A stretch of DNA of 64,000 nt, from positions 1 to 64,000 of the forward strand of contig CATXEA010000016.1 in assembly GCA_958367245.1 (NCBI GenBank). Direction: 5' to 3'. Positions 7,349 through 16,500 of the stretch are shown piece by piece. Below the pieces are notes generated by a model. That model was not told the DNA's origin, searched no databases, and saw only the letters and a program-made list of their open reading frames with translations. Source of the DNA: an uncultured Blautia sp. Lineage in GTDB: Bacteria > Bacillota > Clostridia > Lachnospirales > Lachnospiraceae. Both the position numbers and the translations under genes were made by a program. The first letter of the stretch is position 1, and the number at the start of each line of letters is the position of its first letter.

Positions 7349-7433
7349 TGCGGAAGATGGGACTTGAACCCACACGAGCGCATTGCTCACAAGATCCTTA
7401 GTCTTGCTCGTCTGCCAGTTCCGACACTTCCGC
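7349..7433 (-). tRNA. tRNA-Leu (anticodon AAG)
   Basis: An 85-nt cloverleaf on the minus strand: acceptor GCGGAAG/CTTCCGC with discriminator A, a long variable arm (TGAGC/GCGCTCG) as in class II tRNAs, T arm GTGGG-TTCAAGT-CCCAT, and anticodon stem CAAGA/TCTTG. The loop is CTAAGGA, so positions 34-36 read AAG (Leu, CUU) with G37. CCA is not encoded. An A34 leucine tRNA is uncommon in bacteria. It has its own promoter and terminator. Confidence 0.9.
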
Positions 7434-7484
7434 ATATCGCATTTCTTTGGGGCTTTTTTTCGTTTGTCCCTCGCGACAAGTGAT

Positions 7485-7513
7485 ACTATACCAAAGGTTT
7501 GAAAGAATGTCAA
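7485..7513 (-). promoter_or_regulatory. SigA promoter of tRNA-Leu
   Basis: On the minus strand TTGACA (7513-7508), 17 bases, TATAGT (7490-7485): a near-consensus housekeeping promoter about 50 bases upstream of the tRNA. Confidence 0.85.
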
Positions 7514-7669
7514 CAGGTTTTTTAAAAAAAAATAAAAAAAATATTTTTATTTGAAAAAAAGAGGAATTTGATATTTTATGTAGAATATAATTAATAAGAG
7601 GTATTTTGTCGTTGCTATTCACAAAGCCTGCCCGTATTTTGTCGGGAAGGGCTTATGGAGGTACTGCCT

Positions 7670-8683
7670 ATGAGAAATATCAGAGAAAGTATGGAACAAA
7701 GAGAACTGGAGTTTTTAAATCCGTATGCCTCTCACAGCCTTCATTCCAGAGGCAGGGAACGCCCGGAAGAAGAATGTGATATACGTACGGTTTACCAAAG
7801 AGACAGGGACAGGATTCTTCACAGCAAGGCTTTCAGGCGACTGAAGGATAAGACACAGGTTTTTCTGGCGCCTCAGGGGGATCATTACAGAAATAGACTG
7901 ACACATACGCTTGAGGTATCACAGATTGCCAGAACCATAGCCAAGGCGCTGCGCCTGAATGAGGATTTGGTAGAAGCGATTGCTCTTGGACATGACCTTG
8001 GGCATACGCCCTTTGGACACGCAGGGGAGCGGGCGCTTGATCTGGTGAATCCGGAAGGCTTTGCCCATTATAAGCAGAGTGTGCGTGTAGCGCAGGTACT
8101 GGAAAAAAACGGAGAAGGACTCAACCTGACATGGGAAGTAAGAGACGGAATTCTAAACCACCGCATCAGTGGCAGTCCGTCCACTATGGAAGGACAGGTT
8201 GTGCGCTTTTCAGACAAAATCGCCTACATTCATCACGATATGGATGATGCGCAGAGGGCGGGAATTATTACGGAAGACGACATTCCCATTACTTTGAGAA
8301 TGCTTCTTGGATATACGACAAGAGAGAGACTGAATACCTTTGTCCATGACATTATAGAGAACAGTCTGGAGAAAGATACCATAAGGATGTCCGCAGAGAT
8401 TGAAGAAGCTATGATGGAACTTCGTGAAATCATGTTTCAGAATGTCTACGAGAATCCTGTGGCGAAAAAGGAAGAAGAGAAGGCAGTGAAAATGCTGTCG
8501 GAATTGTATGAATATTATATAGAACATCCTGAGGCAATGTCCAGAGAATACAGGGAGCTGATTTTGTACAGAGGAGAGAAAAAAGAACAGGCTGTCTGCG
8601 ATTATCTTTCCGGTATGACAGACCAGTATTCTATGGAGAAGTTCCGGGAAATCTACATACCTAAAGCATGGGAGGTTTTTTAA
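7670..8683 (+). CDS. dgt: deoxyguanosinetriphosphate triphosphohydrolase-like HD protein
   Basis: Hydrolyses dNTPs (classically dGTP) to the deoxynucleoside and triphosphate. The 337 residues contain the HD-domain ligands: R-LTHTLEV (His), GHDLGHTPFGHAGE (His-Asp and the following His) and a later Asp in FSDKIAYIHHD. ATG 7670 is chosen because GGAGG at 7657-7661 fits it; an in-frame ATG at 7655 overlaps that site. The gene lies directly ahead of dnaG (one base between stop and start) and rpoD, a common Clostridia order linking nucleotide pools with replication. Substrate preference among dNTPs cannot be read from sequence. Confidence 0.92.
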   Translation: MRNIRESMEQRELEFLNPYASHSLHSRGRERPEEECDIRTVYQRDRDRILHSKAFRRLKDKTQVFLAPQGDHYRNRLTHTLEVSQIARTIAKALRLNEDLVEAIALGHDLGHTPFGHAGERALDLVNPEGFAHYKQSVRVAQVLEKNGEGLNLTWEVRDGILNHRISGSPSTMEGQVVRFSDKIAYIHHDMDDAQRAGIITEDDIPITLRMLLGYTTRERLNTFVHDIIENSLEKDTIRMSAEIEEAMMELREIMFQNVYENPVAKKEEEKAVKMLSELYEYYIEHPEAMSREYRELILYRGEKKEQAVCDYLSGMTDQYSMEKFREIYIPKAWEVF

Positions 8684-8684
8684 C

Positions 8685-10478
8685 ATGCGTTACTCAGATG
8701 ATATCATCGAAGAAGTCAGAATGAAAAATGACATCGTAGACGTGATATCCCAATATGTGAAACTTACAAGGAAGGGGAATTCCTACTTTGGACTCTGTCC
8801 TTTCCACAATGAAAAAACGCCATCCTTCTCTGTTACGCCGTCCAAGCAAATGTATTATTGTTTTGGCTGCGGGGCAGGAGGAAATGTATTTACCTTTGTG
8901 ATGGAATATGAGAATTTTACGTTCGGGGAGGCGCTGAAATATCTGGCGGACCGTGCGGGCGTGGAGCTTCCCAAAATAGAATATTCCAAAGAAGCAAAGG
9001 CAAAGGCGGAGAGGAAGGTGCAGCTTCTTGAAATAAACAAACAGGCTGCCCAGTATTTTTACTATCAGCTTCGCAGGGAAAACGGCAGGAATGCCCACGA
9101 TTATCTTACGGGAAGAGGACTTGGCGAAGAAACCATCCGGAAATTCGGGCTTGGCTATTCCGATAAGTACAGTGACGATCTGTATAAATTTCTGAAATCC
9201 AAAAACTACAGCGATGAGCTTTTGCGGGAATCAGGGCTTTTTAATACAGACGAACGTCATGGAATGTACGATAAATTCTGGAACAGGGTCATTTTTCCGA
9301 TTATGGATGTAAATAACCGTGTCATTGGCTTTGGCGGGCGTGTGATGGGGGAGGGGAAACCCAAGTATCTGAACTCTCCTGAGACAAAGATTTTTGACAA
9401 AAGCCGTAACCTGTACGGGCTTAATATAGCGAGAACCACGAGGAAAAATTATCTGATTCTCTGCGAGGGCTATATGGATGTGATTGCCATGCATCAGGCA
9501 GGCTTCACCAATGCTGTGGCATCTCTGGGAACAGCGCTGACATCGGGACATGCGAGTCTTCTCAAACGGTATACACAGGAAGTTCTCCTTCTTTATGACA
9601 GCGATGAAGCGGGAATCAGGGCAGCTCTTCGCGGAATTCCCATTCTCAGGGAGGCAGGGGTGAATTCCAGAGTGGTGAGCTTAAAGCCGTATAAAGATCC
9701 GGATGAGTTCATCAGGAACGAAGGACCGGAGGCTTTTGAGGAACGGCTGAACCAGGCAATGGACAGCTTCATGTTCCGAGTCCATACAGCGGAAAGCGAA
9801 TTTCCGATGAGTGAACCGCAGGGACAGAACAGATTCTTTCAGCAGTGTGCGCAGATGCTTCTGGAACTGGGGGATGAGCTGGAAAGAAATCTCTACATAG
9901 AAGCAATTGTAAAGGAATACAGGCGTTATGGAATCAGTGTGGACGACCTTCGCAAACGTGTGAACACACTTGCAATGAAGGGAACTCCGGCAGAAAAGCG
10001 CATACAGCCCAAAAGCGCAGCCTCACAGCAGCCTAAAAAAGAGAGCGCTGCTCAGAAGGCTCAGAAACTTTTGCTTACCTGGCTTGTAACGTATCCTGGC
10101 ATCTTTGATACTGTGGAGAAGTATATAAGTCCGGAGGATTTCGTAGTTCCCCTTTACAGACAGGTGGCGCAAATGCTGTACGATCAGCATGAGGAGGGGG
10201 ATGTGAATCCTGCGAAGCTTCTCAATGCTTTTACAGACAGTGAGGAGCAAAGAGAGGTTTCCTCGTTATTTAATGCCACAATTCATCTGGAAAATGAGGA
10301 AGAGCAGCAGAGGGCCTTTGCGGACACGATTCTCAGAATTAAGGATGAGAGCCTGAAGGAGCGGAACAGAAATCTGGATCCTTCGGATATGAACGGGCTT
10401 TTGGATATCATAAAGGCCAAGAAAGAGCTGGAAGAACTTGGAAGAACAAGGAACCGGCTGCATATTTCGTTTGAATAA
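8685..10478 (+). CDS. dnaG: DNA primase DnaG
   Basis: Synthesises RNA primers at the replication fork. 597 residues: an N-terminal CHC2 zinc finger (CPFHNEKTPSF, then YYCFGCGAGGN), a catalytic core with a TOPRIM fold (LCEGYMDVIAMHQAG and YDSDEAG carry the metal-binding acidic residues), and a C-terminal helicase-binding region after a basic linker near residue 450. Length and domain order are normal. The start ATG lies one base after the dgt stop with GGAGG inside the dgt end, so the two are translationally linked. It is followed by rpoD as in the macromolecular-synthesis operon. Confidence 0.97.
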   Translation: MRYSDDIIEEVRMKNDIVDVISQYVKLTRKGNSYFGLCPFHNEKTPSFSVTPSKQMYYCFGCGAGGNVFTFVMEYENFTFGEALKYLADRAGVELPKIEYSKEAKAKAERKVQLLEINKQAAQYFYYQLRRENGRNAHDYLTGRGLGEETIRKFGLGYSDKYSDDLYKFLKSKNYSDELLRESGLFNTDERHGMYDKFWNRVIFPIMDVNNRVIGFGGRVMGEGKPKYLNSPETKIFDKSRNLYGLNIARTTRKNYLILCEGYMDVIAMHQAGFTNAVASLGTALTSGHASLLKRYTQEVLLLYDSDEAGIRAALRGIPILREAGVNSRVVSLKPYKDPDEFIRNEGPEAFEERLNQAMDSFMFRVHTAESEFPMSEPQGQNRFFQQCAQMLLELGDELERNLYIEAIVKEYRRYGISVDDLRKRVNTLAMKGTPAEKRIQPKSAASQQPKKESAAQKAQKLLLTWLVTYPGIFDTVEKYISPEDFVVPLYRQVAQMLYDQHEEGDVNPAKLLNAFTDSEEQREVSSLFNATIHLENEEEQQRAFADTILRIKDESLKERNRNLDPSDMNGLLDIIKAKKELEELGRTRNRLHISFE

Positions 10479-10517
10479 GGAAACAATATAAACACTATAT
10501 GGAGGTATAGAGCACAT

Positions 10518-11642
10518 ATGGAAATGAATATGGGTAAATTCAGTGAGAAACTGGTAGAACTTCTGGAGCTTGCAAAGAAAAGAAAGAATGTTTTGGAATA
10601 TCAGGAAATCAGCGATTTCTTTAAAGACCAGCCGCTGGAAGTAGAGCAGATGGAAAAGGTTTTCGATTTTCTGGAAGCCAGCGGAGTGGATGTCCTGCGT
10701 ATCACAGAAAATGTGGATGAAGTAATTCTGGATGACGATGCAGATATTGATAAGCTTGATGAGGAAGAGGAAATCGACCTTGACAAAATTGACCTGTCCG
10801 TTCCGGAAGGTGTGAGCATCGAAGACCCTGTCCGCATGTATCTGAAAGAAATCGGCAAGGTCAGCCTTCTTTCCGCAGAGGAGGAAATCGAACTTGCCCA
10901 GAGAATGGAAGAGGGAGACGAGGCTGCGAAGAAGCGTCTTGCAGAGGCGAACCTTCGTCTTGTTGTCAGCATTGCCAAGCGTTACGTTGGAAGAGGAATG
11001 CTGTTCCTTGACCTGATTCAGGAAGGAAACCTTGGACTTATCAAGGCAGTGGAGAAGTTCGATTACCGCAAGGGATATAAATTCAGTACCTATGCAACCT
11101 GGTGGATCCGTCAGGCTATTACAAGAGCGATTGCAGACCAGGCGAGAACCATCCGTATTCCGGTTCATATGGTAGAGACGATCAACAAGCTGATTCGCGT
11201 TTCCCGTCAGCTTCTTCAGGAATTAGGCCGCGAGCCGTCTCCGGAAGAAATTGCAGAGGAAATGGATATGAACGTGGAGCGTGTGCGTGAAATCCTTAAG
11301 ATTTCCCAGGAGCCGGTTTCTCTGGAAACCCCGATCGGTGAGGAGGAGGACAGCCATCTTGGAGATTTCATTCAGGATGATAATGTACCTGTACCGGCAG
11401 ATGCGGCAGCATTTACCCTTCTTAAAGAACAGCTTGTGGAAGTTCTCGGAACTCTGACCGAGAGAGAGCAGAAGGTACTCCGCCTGCGTTTCGGTCTTGA
11501 TGACGGCCGCGCAAGAACTCTTGAGGAGGTTGGAAAAGAATTCAATGTTACAAGAGAGCGTATCCGCCAGATTGAGGCGAAGGCGCTTCGCAAGCTTCGC
11601 CATCCAAGCCGCAGCCGCAAGCTGAAAGATTATCTGGATTAA
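10518..11642 (+). CDS. rpoD: primary RNA polymerase sigma factor RpoD (SigA)
   Basis: 374 residues, the short SigA form of Firmicutes. Region 1.1 is acidic (LDDDADIDKLDEEEEID); region 1.2 reads EDPVRMYLKEIGKV; region 2 carries LVVSIAKRYVGRG and the -10-recognition helix (KFSTYATWWIRQAITRAI); region 3 has EEIAEEMDM; region 4.2 ends with TRERIRQIEAKALRKLRHP. GGAGGT precedes the start. Several near-consensus TTGACA/TATAAT sites in this window fit its specificity. It is cotranscribed with dnaG and followed 10 bases later by trmK. Confidence 0.98.
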   Translation: MEMNMGKFSEKLVELLELAKKRKNVLEYQEISDFFKDQPLEVEQMEKVFDFLEASGVDVLRITENVDEVILDDDADIDKLDEEEEIDLDKIDLSVPEGVSIEDPVRMYLKEIGKVSLLSAEEEIELAQRMEEGDEAAKKRLAEANLRLVVSIAKRYVGRGMLFLDLIQEGNLGLIKAVEKFDYRKGYKFSTYATWWIRQAITRAIADQARTIRIPVHMVETINKLIRVSRQLLQELGREPSPEEIAEEMDMNVERVREILKISQEPVSLETPIGEEEDSHLGDFIQDDNVPVPADAAAFTLLKEQLVEVLGTLTEREQKVLRLRFGLDDGRARTLEEVGKEFNVTRERIRQIEAKALRKLRHPSRSRKLKDYLD

Positions 11643-11652
11643 GGAGAAAAGT

Positions 11653-12357
11653 ATGCAGCTTTCGAAGCGTTTATCTGCAGTTGCTTCCATGGTAACAGAA
11701 GGAAACCGTCTGGTGGATGTAGGCTGCGACCACGGATATCTGCCCCTGTATCTTTATCTTAATAAAAAAATTCCCAGCGCCATTGCAATGGATGTGCGTC
11801 CGGGACCGCTTTCAAGAGCCAGAGAGCACATTGCGGAATATGGCCTTGAAAAGTACATAGAAACAAGGCTTTCCGACGGCCTTTCGGCTCTCTCTCCCGG
11901 AGAGGGAGACACACTGACGGTTGCCGGGATGGGCGGACCTCTTATGGAGCGGATTCTCATGGCAAAGGAGGAGGTTCGCGAAAGCTTTCAGGAGCTTATT
12001 TTGCAGCCTCAGTCAGATATTCCGCATTTTCGGAGATTCCTTAGGGAAATCGGATGGGAAATCATAGAAGAAGAGATTGTTCTTGAGGATGGGAAATTTT
12101 ACCCTATGATGAAGGCTGTCAGGGGGGAAGCACAGATAATTCCCGAAGACATGCCCTATACGCCGGAGGAAGCCTTCGGAGGACTTCTTCTGAAAAAACG
12201 CCATCCTGTCCTTAAGCTTTATCTGGAAAGGGAACTGCGTATCAGAAACGGGATATTGGAGAAACTGAGAGAAGCGGCGGCAGATGACCGCCGAAAAGAA
12301 ATAGAGGAGGAGCGCAGTCTGATTCTGGCTGCGCTGGAACAATATGAAAGCATTTGA
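11653..12357 (+). CDS. trmK: tRNA (adenine(22)-N1)-methyltransferase TrmK
   Basis: SAM-dependent enzyme that makes m1A22 in the D-loop of certain tRNAs. 234 residues: Rossmann motif I appears as LVDVGCDHGYLPLYL, motif II as AIAMDVRPGPL, and a later GMGGPLMERIL segment typical of the family (formerly DUF633); the C-terminal part is helical and charged. AAGGAG precedes the start. Its end overlaps the Nif3-family gene by 14 bases, a pairing widely conserved in Firmicutes, which supports both assignments. Confidence 0.93.
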   Translation: MQLSKRLSAVASMVTEGNRLVDVGCDHGYLPLYLYLNKKIPSAIAMDVRPGPLSRAREHIAEYGLEKYIETRLSDGLSALSPGEGDTLTVAGMGGPLMERILMAKEEVRESFQELILQPQSDIPHFRRFLREIGWEIIEEEIVLEDGKFYPMMKAVRGEAQIIPEDMPYTPEEAFGGLLLKKRHPVLKLYLERELRIRNGILEKLREAAADDRRKEIEEERSLILAALEQYESI

Positions 12358-13120
12358 ACTGATTTCCTGGCTTGAGGAGAAATATCCGACCTCTGCAGCA
12401 GAGGATTGGGATAATGTAGGACTTCTCACAGGAGATGATACGAAAGAAGTGGGGCATGTATTTCTCGCTCTGGACCTTACGGAGGAAATTCTTGATGAGG
12501 CTATTGATAAAGGGGCAGATATGATCATTACCCACCATCCCATGATTTTTTCGGGGATAAAAAAAATAAATAACCACAGCTTTACAGGAAGAAAGATTCT
12601 GACCCTGATTCGGCATGAAATTCCGTATTTTGCTATGCACACCAATTATGATGTGCTGGGAATGGCGGATTTAAGCGCAAAATATCTGGCTCTTACAGAT
12701 ACGAAGGTTCTTTCTGTGACACAGGAAGAGTCAGGAGAGGGATTTGGAAGAGTAGGCAAAATTCCGGAGAAAATGACTCTGGGTATGTACGCATCCAGGG
12801 TGAAGGAAGCTCTGAGACTGCAGGACGTAAAAGTATATGGAAATCTGGAAAAGGAAGTAGAGACTGCGGCAGTCTGTACAGGTTCTGGCAAAAGTATGAT
12901 TCGCGCAGCCATAAAAGCAGGGGCTGACGTTTATGTGACAGGAGACATCGACCATCATACAGGGCTTGATACAGTTGCCGAAGGACTGGCGCTCATTGAT
13001 GCCGGACATTACGGAACAGAATATATTTTTATGGATGCAGTTAAGAAAGAGCTTGAGGGAGCTTTCCCGAAGCTTAAGGTTTCATGCGCTGAGGTAAAGA
13101 GTCCATATACTGTCCTGTAA
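12344..13120 (+). CDS. Nif3-like dinuclear metal-centre protein
   Basis: 258 residues of the NIF3/YqfO family, cytosolic proteins with a two-metal site whose cellular role is still unsettled. The metal ligands are visible: His-His in DMIITHHPMIF, HTNYD, and the C-terminal H and E in DAGHYGTEYIF; DIDHHTG is also conserved. This is the short form without the inserted middle domain seen in Bacillus YqfO. It overlaps trmK at the 5' end and precedes the nucleoside kinase by 22 bases, suggesting one operon. Confidence 0.9.
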   Translation: MKAFELISWLEEKYPTSAAEDWDNVGLLTGDDTKEVGHVFLALDLTEEILDEAIDKGADMIITHHPMIFSGIKKINNHSFTGRKILTLIRHEIPYFAMHTNYDVLGMADLSAKYLALTDTKVLSVTQEESGEGFGRVGKIPEKMTLGMYASRVKEALRLQDVKVYGNLEKEVETAAVCTGSGKSMIRAAIKAGADVYVTGDIDHHTGLDTVAEGLALIDAGHYGTEYIFMDAVKKELEGAFPKLKVSCAEVKSPYTVL

Positions 13121-13142
13121 GCAGAAATGGAGGGATTTCATT

Positions 13143-14810
13143 ATGGAACAAAGACAGGTTCAGGTTACAGTTGGGGGAGAAACGAGAACCTATCCGGCAG
13201 GAACAAGCTATGCGGATGTGGTGAAAGATTTTGAGGGCAAAACAGAGGCGCCGATTATTCTTGTGATGGCGGACGGTCGTCTCCGTGAGCTTCATAAGCG
13301 GCTGAAAAATGACTGTACTGTCGAGCTGATTACCACAAAAGATCCCATCGGATACGAAACTTATAAACGAAGCGCCTGCTTTGTGATGCTCAAGGCTATT
13401 TACGATGTTGCAGGCAAGGATAATATTGACAAGGTTGTAATCCACTATTCCATAGGCAGTGGTTATTATTTTACCATGGAAGGAAGCACTATACTGAGCC
13501 AGACTTTCCTTGACCGTATTAAGGAAGAAATGCACAGAATCGCAGACGCCTGTGTGCCCATTGCCAAGCGCAGTGTGAGTACAGACAGCGCAATCAGACT
13601 TTTTCACAGACATCACATGTACGATAAGGAAAAGCTGTTCCGCTATCGGAGGGTGTCCAAGGTAAATATTTACAGCATTGAGAATTTTGAGGATTATTTC
13701 TATGGTTTTATGGCGAATCACACAGGTTATGTGAAGCATTTTGACCTGAGCCTGTATGACGAGGGATTTGTGCTGAGGCTTCCCACAAGGGAAGAGCCGG
13801 ATGTGATTCCGGATTTTAAGCCAAGGGAAAAAATCTTCCATGTACAGAAGGAATCTCAGGAATGGGGCGATAAGCTTGATATTTCCACAGTGGGAGAGCT
13901 CAACGACAGAATTACGAAAACAGGAATCCAGAATGTGCTTCTCATTCAGGAAGCGCTCCACGAAGGAAAGATTTCCAGAATTGCAGAACAGATCGCAAAG
14001 GCGGGAAATAAGAAGTTTGTAATGATTGCAGGACCGTCCTCCTCAGGAAAGACGACCTTTTCGCACAGACTTTCCATTCAGCTTGCAGCTCACGGACTGA
14101 AGCCGCATCCTATTGCAGTGGACAATTATTTTGTAAACAGAGAAGATACGCCTCTGGACGAATTCGGAGAAAAGAATTACGAATGTCTGGAAGCAATTGA
14201 TGTGGAACAGTTCAATAAAGATATGCTGGCGCTTCTCAATGGAGAGAGAGTAGAGCTTCCTGTTTTTAATTTCAAGACAGGGCAAAGAGAGTATAAAGGA
14301 GATTTCCTTCAGCTTGAAAAGGACGATATTCTTGTTATCGAGGGAATCCACGGCCTTAACGACAAATTAAGCTATGCTCTTCCAAAAGAGAGTAAGTTTA
14401 AAATTTATATCAGCGCTCTGACCATGCTCAATATTGACGAGCATAATCGCATTCCAACTACAGACGGCCGTCTGATCCGCAGGATTGTAAGAGATGCCAG
14501 AACAAGAGGAACTTCTGCGAAAGATACGATTGCAAGATGGCCCTCTGTGCGCAGAGGAGAGGAAGAAAATATCTTTCCGTTTCAGGAGCAGGCGGATGTG
14601 ATGATTAACTCCGCGCTGATTTATGAGCTTGCCATTCTTAAAGTATATGCGGAACCGCTGCTGTTTGGAATTGATAAGAATGAACCGGAATATCAGGAAG
14701 CCAAGCGTCTTTTGAAGTTTTTTGATTATTTTGTTCCGATACCAAGCGAGGAAGTGCCGAATAATTCTATTTTGAGGGAATTTATAGGAGGAAGCTGCTT
14801 CCACGTATAA
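13143..14810 (+). CDS. TGS-domain nucleoside (uridine kinase-like) kinase
   Basis: 555 residues. The front resembles a TGS/threonyl-tRNA synthetase-like N-terminal module (GGETRTYPAGTSYADV; then HRIADACVPIAKRSV and FHRHHMYDKEKLF). The C-terminal half is a phosphoribulokinase/uridine kinase domain with Walker A AGPSSSGKTTF at about residue 297 and DDILVIEGIHGLND as the Walker B/substrate segment. This fusion is a standard Firmicute protein usually called nucleoside kinase; the substrate is not firmly known to me. GGAGGG precedes the start. No terminator is obvious before the rnpB promoter. Confidence 0.88.
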   Translation: MEQRQVQVTVGGETRTYPAGTSYADVVKDFEGKTEAPIILVMADGRLRELHKRLKNDCTVELITTKDPIGYETYKRSACFVMLKAIYDVAGKDNIDKVVIHYSIGSGYYFTMEGSTILSQTFLDRIKEEMHRIADACVPIAKRSVSTDSAIRLFHRHHMYDKEKLFRYRRVSKVNIYSIENFEDYFYGFMANHTGYVKHFDLSLYDEGFVLRLPTREEPDVIPDFKPREKIFHVQKESQEWGDKLDISTVGELNDRITKTGIQNVLLIQEALHEGKISRIAEQIAKAGNKKFVMIAGPSSSGKTTFSHRLSIQLAAHGLKPHPIAVDNYFVNREDTPLDEFGEKNYECLEAIDVEQFNKDMLALLNGERVELPVFNFKTGQREYKGDFLQLEKDDILVIEGIHGLNDKLSYALPKESKFKIYISALTMLNIDEHNRIPTTDGRLIRRIVRDARTRGTSAKDTIARWPSVRRGEEENIFPFQEQADVMINSALIYELAILKVYAEPLLFGIDKNEPEYQEAKRLLKFFDYFVPIPSEEVPNNSILREFIGGSCFHV

Positions 14811-14867
14811 ACAGCTCCGGTGAATACCTTTCTTTGGTAACTGCAGGAATAAAATTTCAGGATGTAC

Positions 14868-14896
14868 TTTACAAGCAGAAACAATCGTGTTAATAT
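14868..14896 (+). promoter_or_regulatory. SigA promoter of rnpB
   Basis: TTTACA, 17 bases, TAATAT, placing the transcript start within a few bases of the P1 helix of RNase P RNA. Confidence 0.75.
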
Positions 14897-14904
14897 ACAC
14901 AGGT

Positions 14905-15253
14905 GCAACCAGGCCAGGTAATCGCGGCTGAACAGACGAAAGAGTTCAGACGAGGAAAGTCCGGGCTTCGCAGGGCAGGATGCCGGATAACGTCCGGTGG
15001 AGGTGACTCCCAGACCAGTGCAACAGAAATAAACCGCCTCACTTGCTGAGGTAAGGGTGGAAAGGCAGTGTAAGAGACTACCGCCGTCTTGGTAACAGGC
15101 CGGGCACATGTAAACTCCATTCGAAGCAAGACCGAATAGAAAGCGATACGGCTGCCCGTCGTGCTTTCAGGTGGGTCGCTTGAGCCTTATGGCAACGTAA
15201 GGCCTAGACAGATGATTACCCAATGACATAACCCGGCTTATCGGTCTGATTGC
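14905..15253 (+). ncRNA. rnpB: RNase P RNA (M1-like ribozyme)
   Basis: Catalytic RNA that trims tRNA 5' leaders. The conserved core GAGGAAAGTCCGGGCT lies at about 14952-14967 and its partner near the 3' end reads ACATAACCCGGCTTATCGG. The ends pair as helix P1 (GCAACCAGGCC with GGTCTGATTGC, one mismatch). The loop sequences and length of about 349 nt fit the ancestral (type A) architecture usual for Clostridia. A promoter lies just upstream and a strong terminator 17 bases downstream. Confidence 0.96.
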
Positions 15254-15269
15254 ATATTTATGAAGAATG

Positions 15270-15302
15270 AAAACTCCGCAGATTTTTCTGCGGAGTTTTT
15301 TG
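15270..15302 (+). terminator. terminator of rnpB
   Basis: AAAACTCCGCAG pairs with CTGCGGAGTTTT around a TTTTT-type loop and runs into a T tract. Confidence 0.9.
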
Positions 15303-15321
15303 GCGTAATTGCCGGAAAATA

Positions 15322-15350
15322 TTGAAAAAAAATCAGGGATATGATAGAGT
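15322..15350 (+). promoter_or_regulatory. likely SigA promoter of the cell-wall-repeat gene cluster
   Basis: TTGAAA, 17 bases, TAGAGT, 38 bases before the first gene start. Good -35 and spacing, weaker -10. Confidence 0.6.
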
Positions 15351-15387
15351 TAAACCATAATTTGACAGAACTGGGAAGGGAAAGGAA

Positions 15388-16479
15388 ATGAAAAAAAGCA
15401 AGAAAATGACAGCTTTCCTGCTTGCGGTAACGATGCTGGTTTCATCGACATTACCTGCATGGGCCGGAGAGTTTTCGGATGGGGAAGGACAGGTGTTTGA
15501 TTCCGTATTTGACGATGGAATGGGTGCTGGGTCAACAGATACGGGGGTGACGCCGAATGTAACACCGGAGCCATCGGTAAGCCCGGAGCCGAACATAACA
15601 CCGGAGCCATCGGTAAGTCCGGAGCCGAGCATAACACCGGAACCATCAGTAACTCCTACACCTACGATAACACCTGGTCCGATGGAACCGGGGTGGGTGA
15701 AAGAAGATGGGAAATATTTCTGGAGACAAGAGGATGGGACTTATCTTAGGAAGAAAGGTCTGAATACTCTTGGAGGGAAGAAATACTATTTGAATTCAGA
15801 TGGCAGCCGTGTTGCAGCTACATGGAAAAAGGTAAAAGACAAATACTACTATTTCCAGAAAAATGGCAGCATGTATACAAAGAAAGGCTGGTTTAACCAC
15901 GGGGGTTACAGGTATTATATTAATGCGAACGGAAGCAGAAGAAATGACGGATTCGCAGTGGTCAGCGGTAAACGGTATTATCTTAACAGCAGAGGACATC
16001 TTCTGAGAAACAAGACGGGTTATAAGATTAGAGACAAATATTATGATATTGATAAAACAGGCGTAGCAGTTGAAATATCAAAAACAAAGATGGAATGCAG
16101 AACTGCGACTAAGAATTTTATCAAGAAACATACAAGGGCCGGAATGTCGAACGCTCAGAAATTCCGTACATGTTATAACCAGTTGCTTTGGTATATGCAC
16201 TATCGGCCGAAGCCATTCAATAAAAAAGATTTTGTCGGTAATGACTGGCCATATAAATGGGCATTGAGTGTGTTTAGTACAAACACAGGCAATTGTTATG
16301 GATTTGCCTGCAGTGTGGCAATGTGCGCAAAGGAACTGGGGTATAATCCGGAAATCATTGTGACAACAGGAGATCATGGATTTGTTATAATTGATGGTCT
16401 CTATTATGACAATATGGGCGGGCTGTTCGGTTCTTCAAGTCATTTCCCTTATAGAACCTTGTACAGATATAAATTATAA
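15388..16479 (+). CDS. secreted cell-wall-repeat protein with transglutaminase-like domain (copy 1)
   Basis: 363 residues. A signal peptide (cleavage near PAWAG) is followed by a Pro-rich stalk built from PEPS/TPEP units (residues about 55-95), then four to five CW_binding_1-type repeats (KKYYLNSDGSR, KYYYFQKNGSMY, YRYYINANGSR), and a C-terminal transglutaminase-like domain. The presumed catalytic triad is visible: Cys in GNCYGFACSVAMCAKELGY, His in TGDHGFVIIDG and Asp in YYDNMGG. Bacterial proteins of this fold can be transglutaminases, amidases or proteases, so the reaction is not known. It is the first of four neighbouring secreted genes. Confidence 0.82.
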   Translation: MKKSKKMTAFLLAVTMLVSSTLPAWAGEFSDGEGQVFDSVFDDGMGAGSTDTGVTPNVTPEPSVSPEPNITPEPSVSPEPSITPEPSVTPTPTITPGPMEPGWVKEDGKYFWRQEDGTYLRKKGLNTLGGKKYYLNSDGSRVAATWKKVKDKYYYFQKNGSMYTKKGWFNHGGYRYYINANGSRRNDGFAVVSGKRYYLNSRGHLLRNKTGYKIRDKYYDIDKTGVAVEISKTKMECRTATKNFIKKHTRAGMSNAQKFRTCYNQLLWYMHYRPKPFNKKDFVGNDWPYKWALSVFSTNTGNCYGFACSVAMCAKELGYNPEIIVTTGDHGFVIIDGLYYDNMGGLFGSSSHFPYRTLYRYKL

Positions 16480-16500
16480 AGAGAATAGGAGGAAAAGTTA

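Noticed and set aside
13074..13961. 295-codon minus-strand frame opposite the nucleoside kinase
   Set aside because: Antisense shadow; no motif, no ribosome-binding site, and it crosses the boundary of two plus-strand genes.
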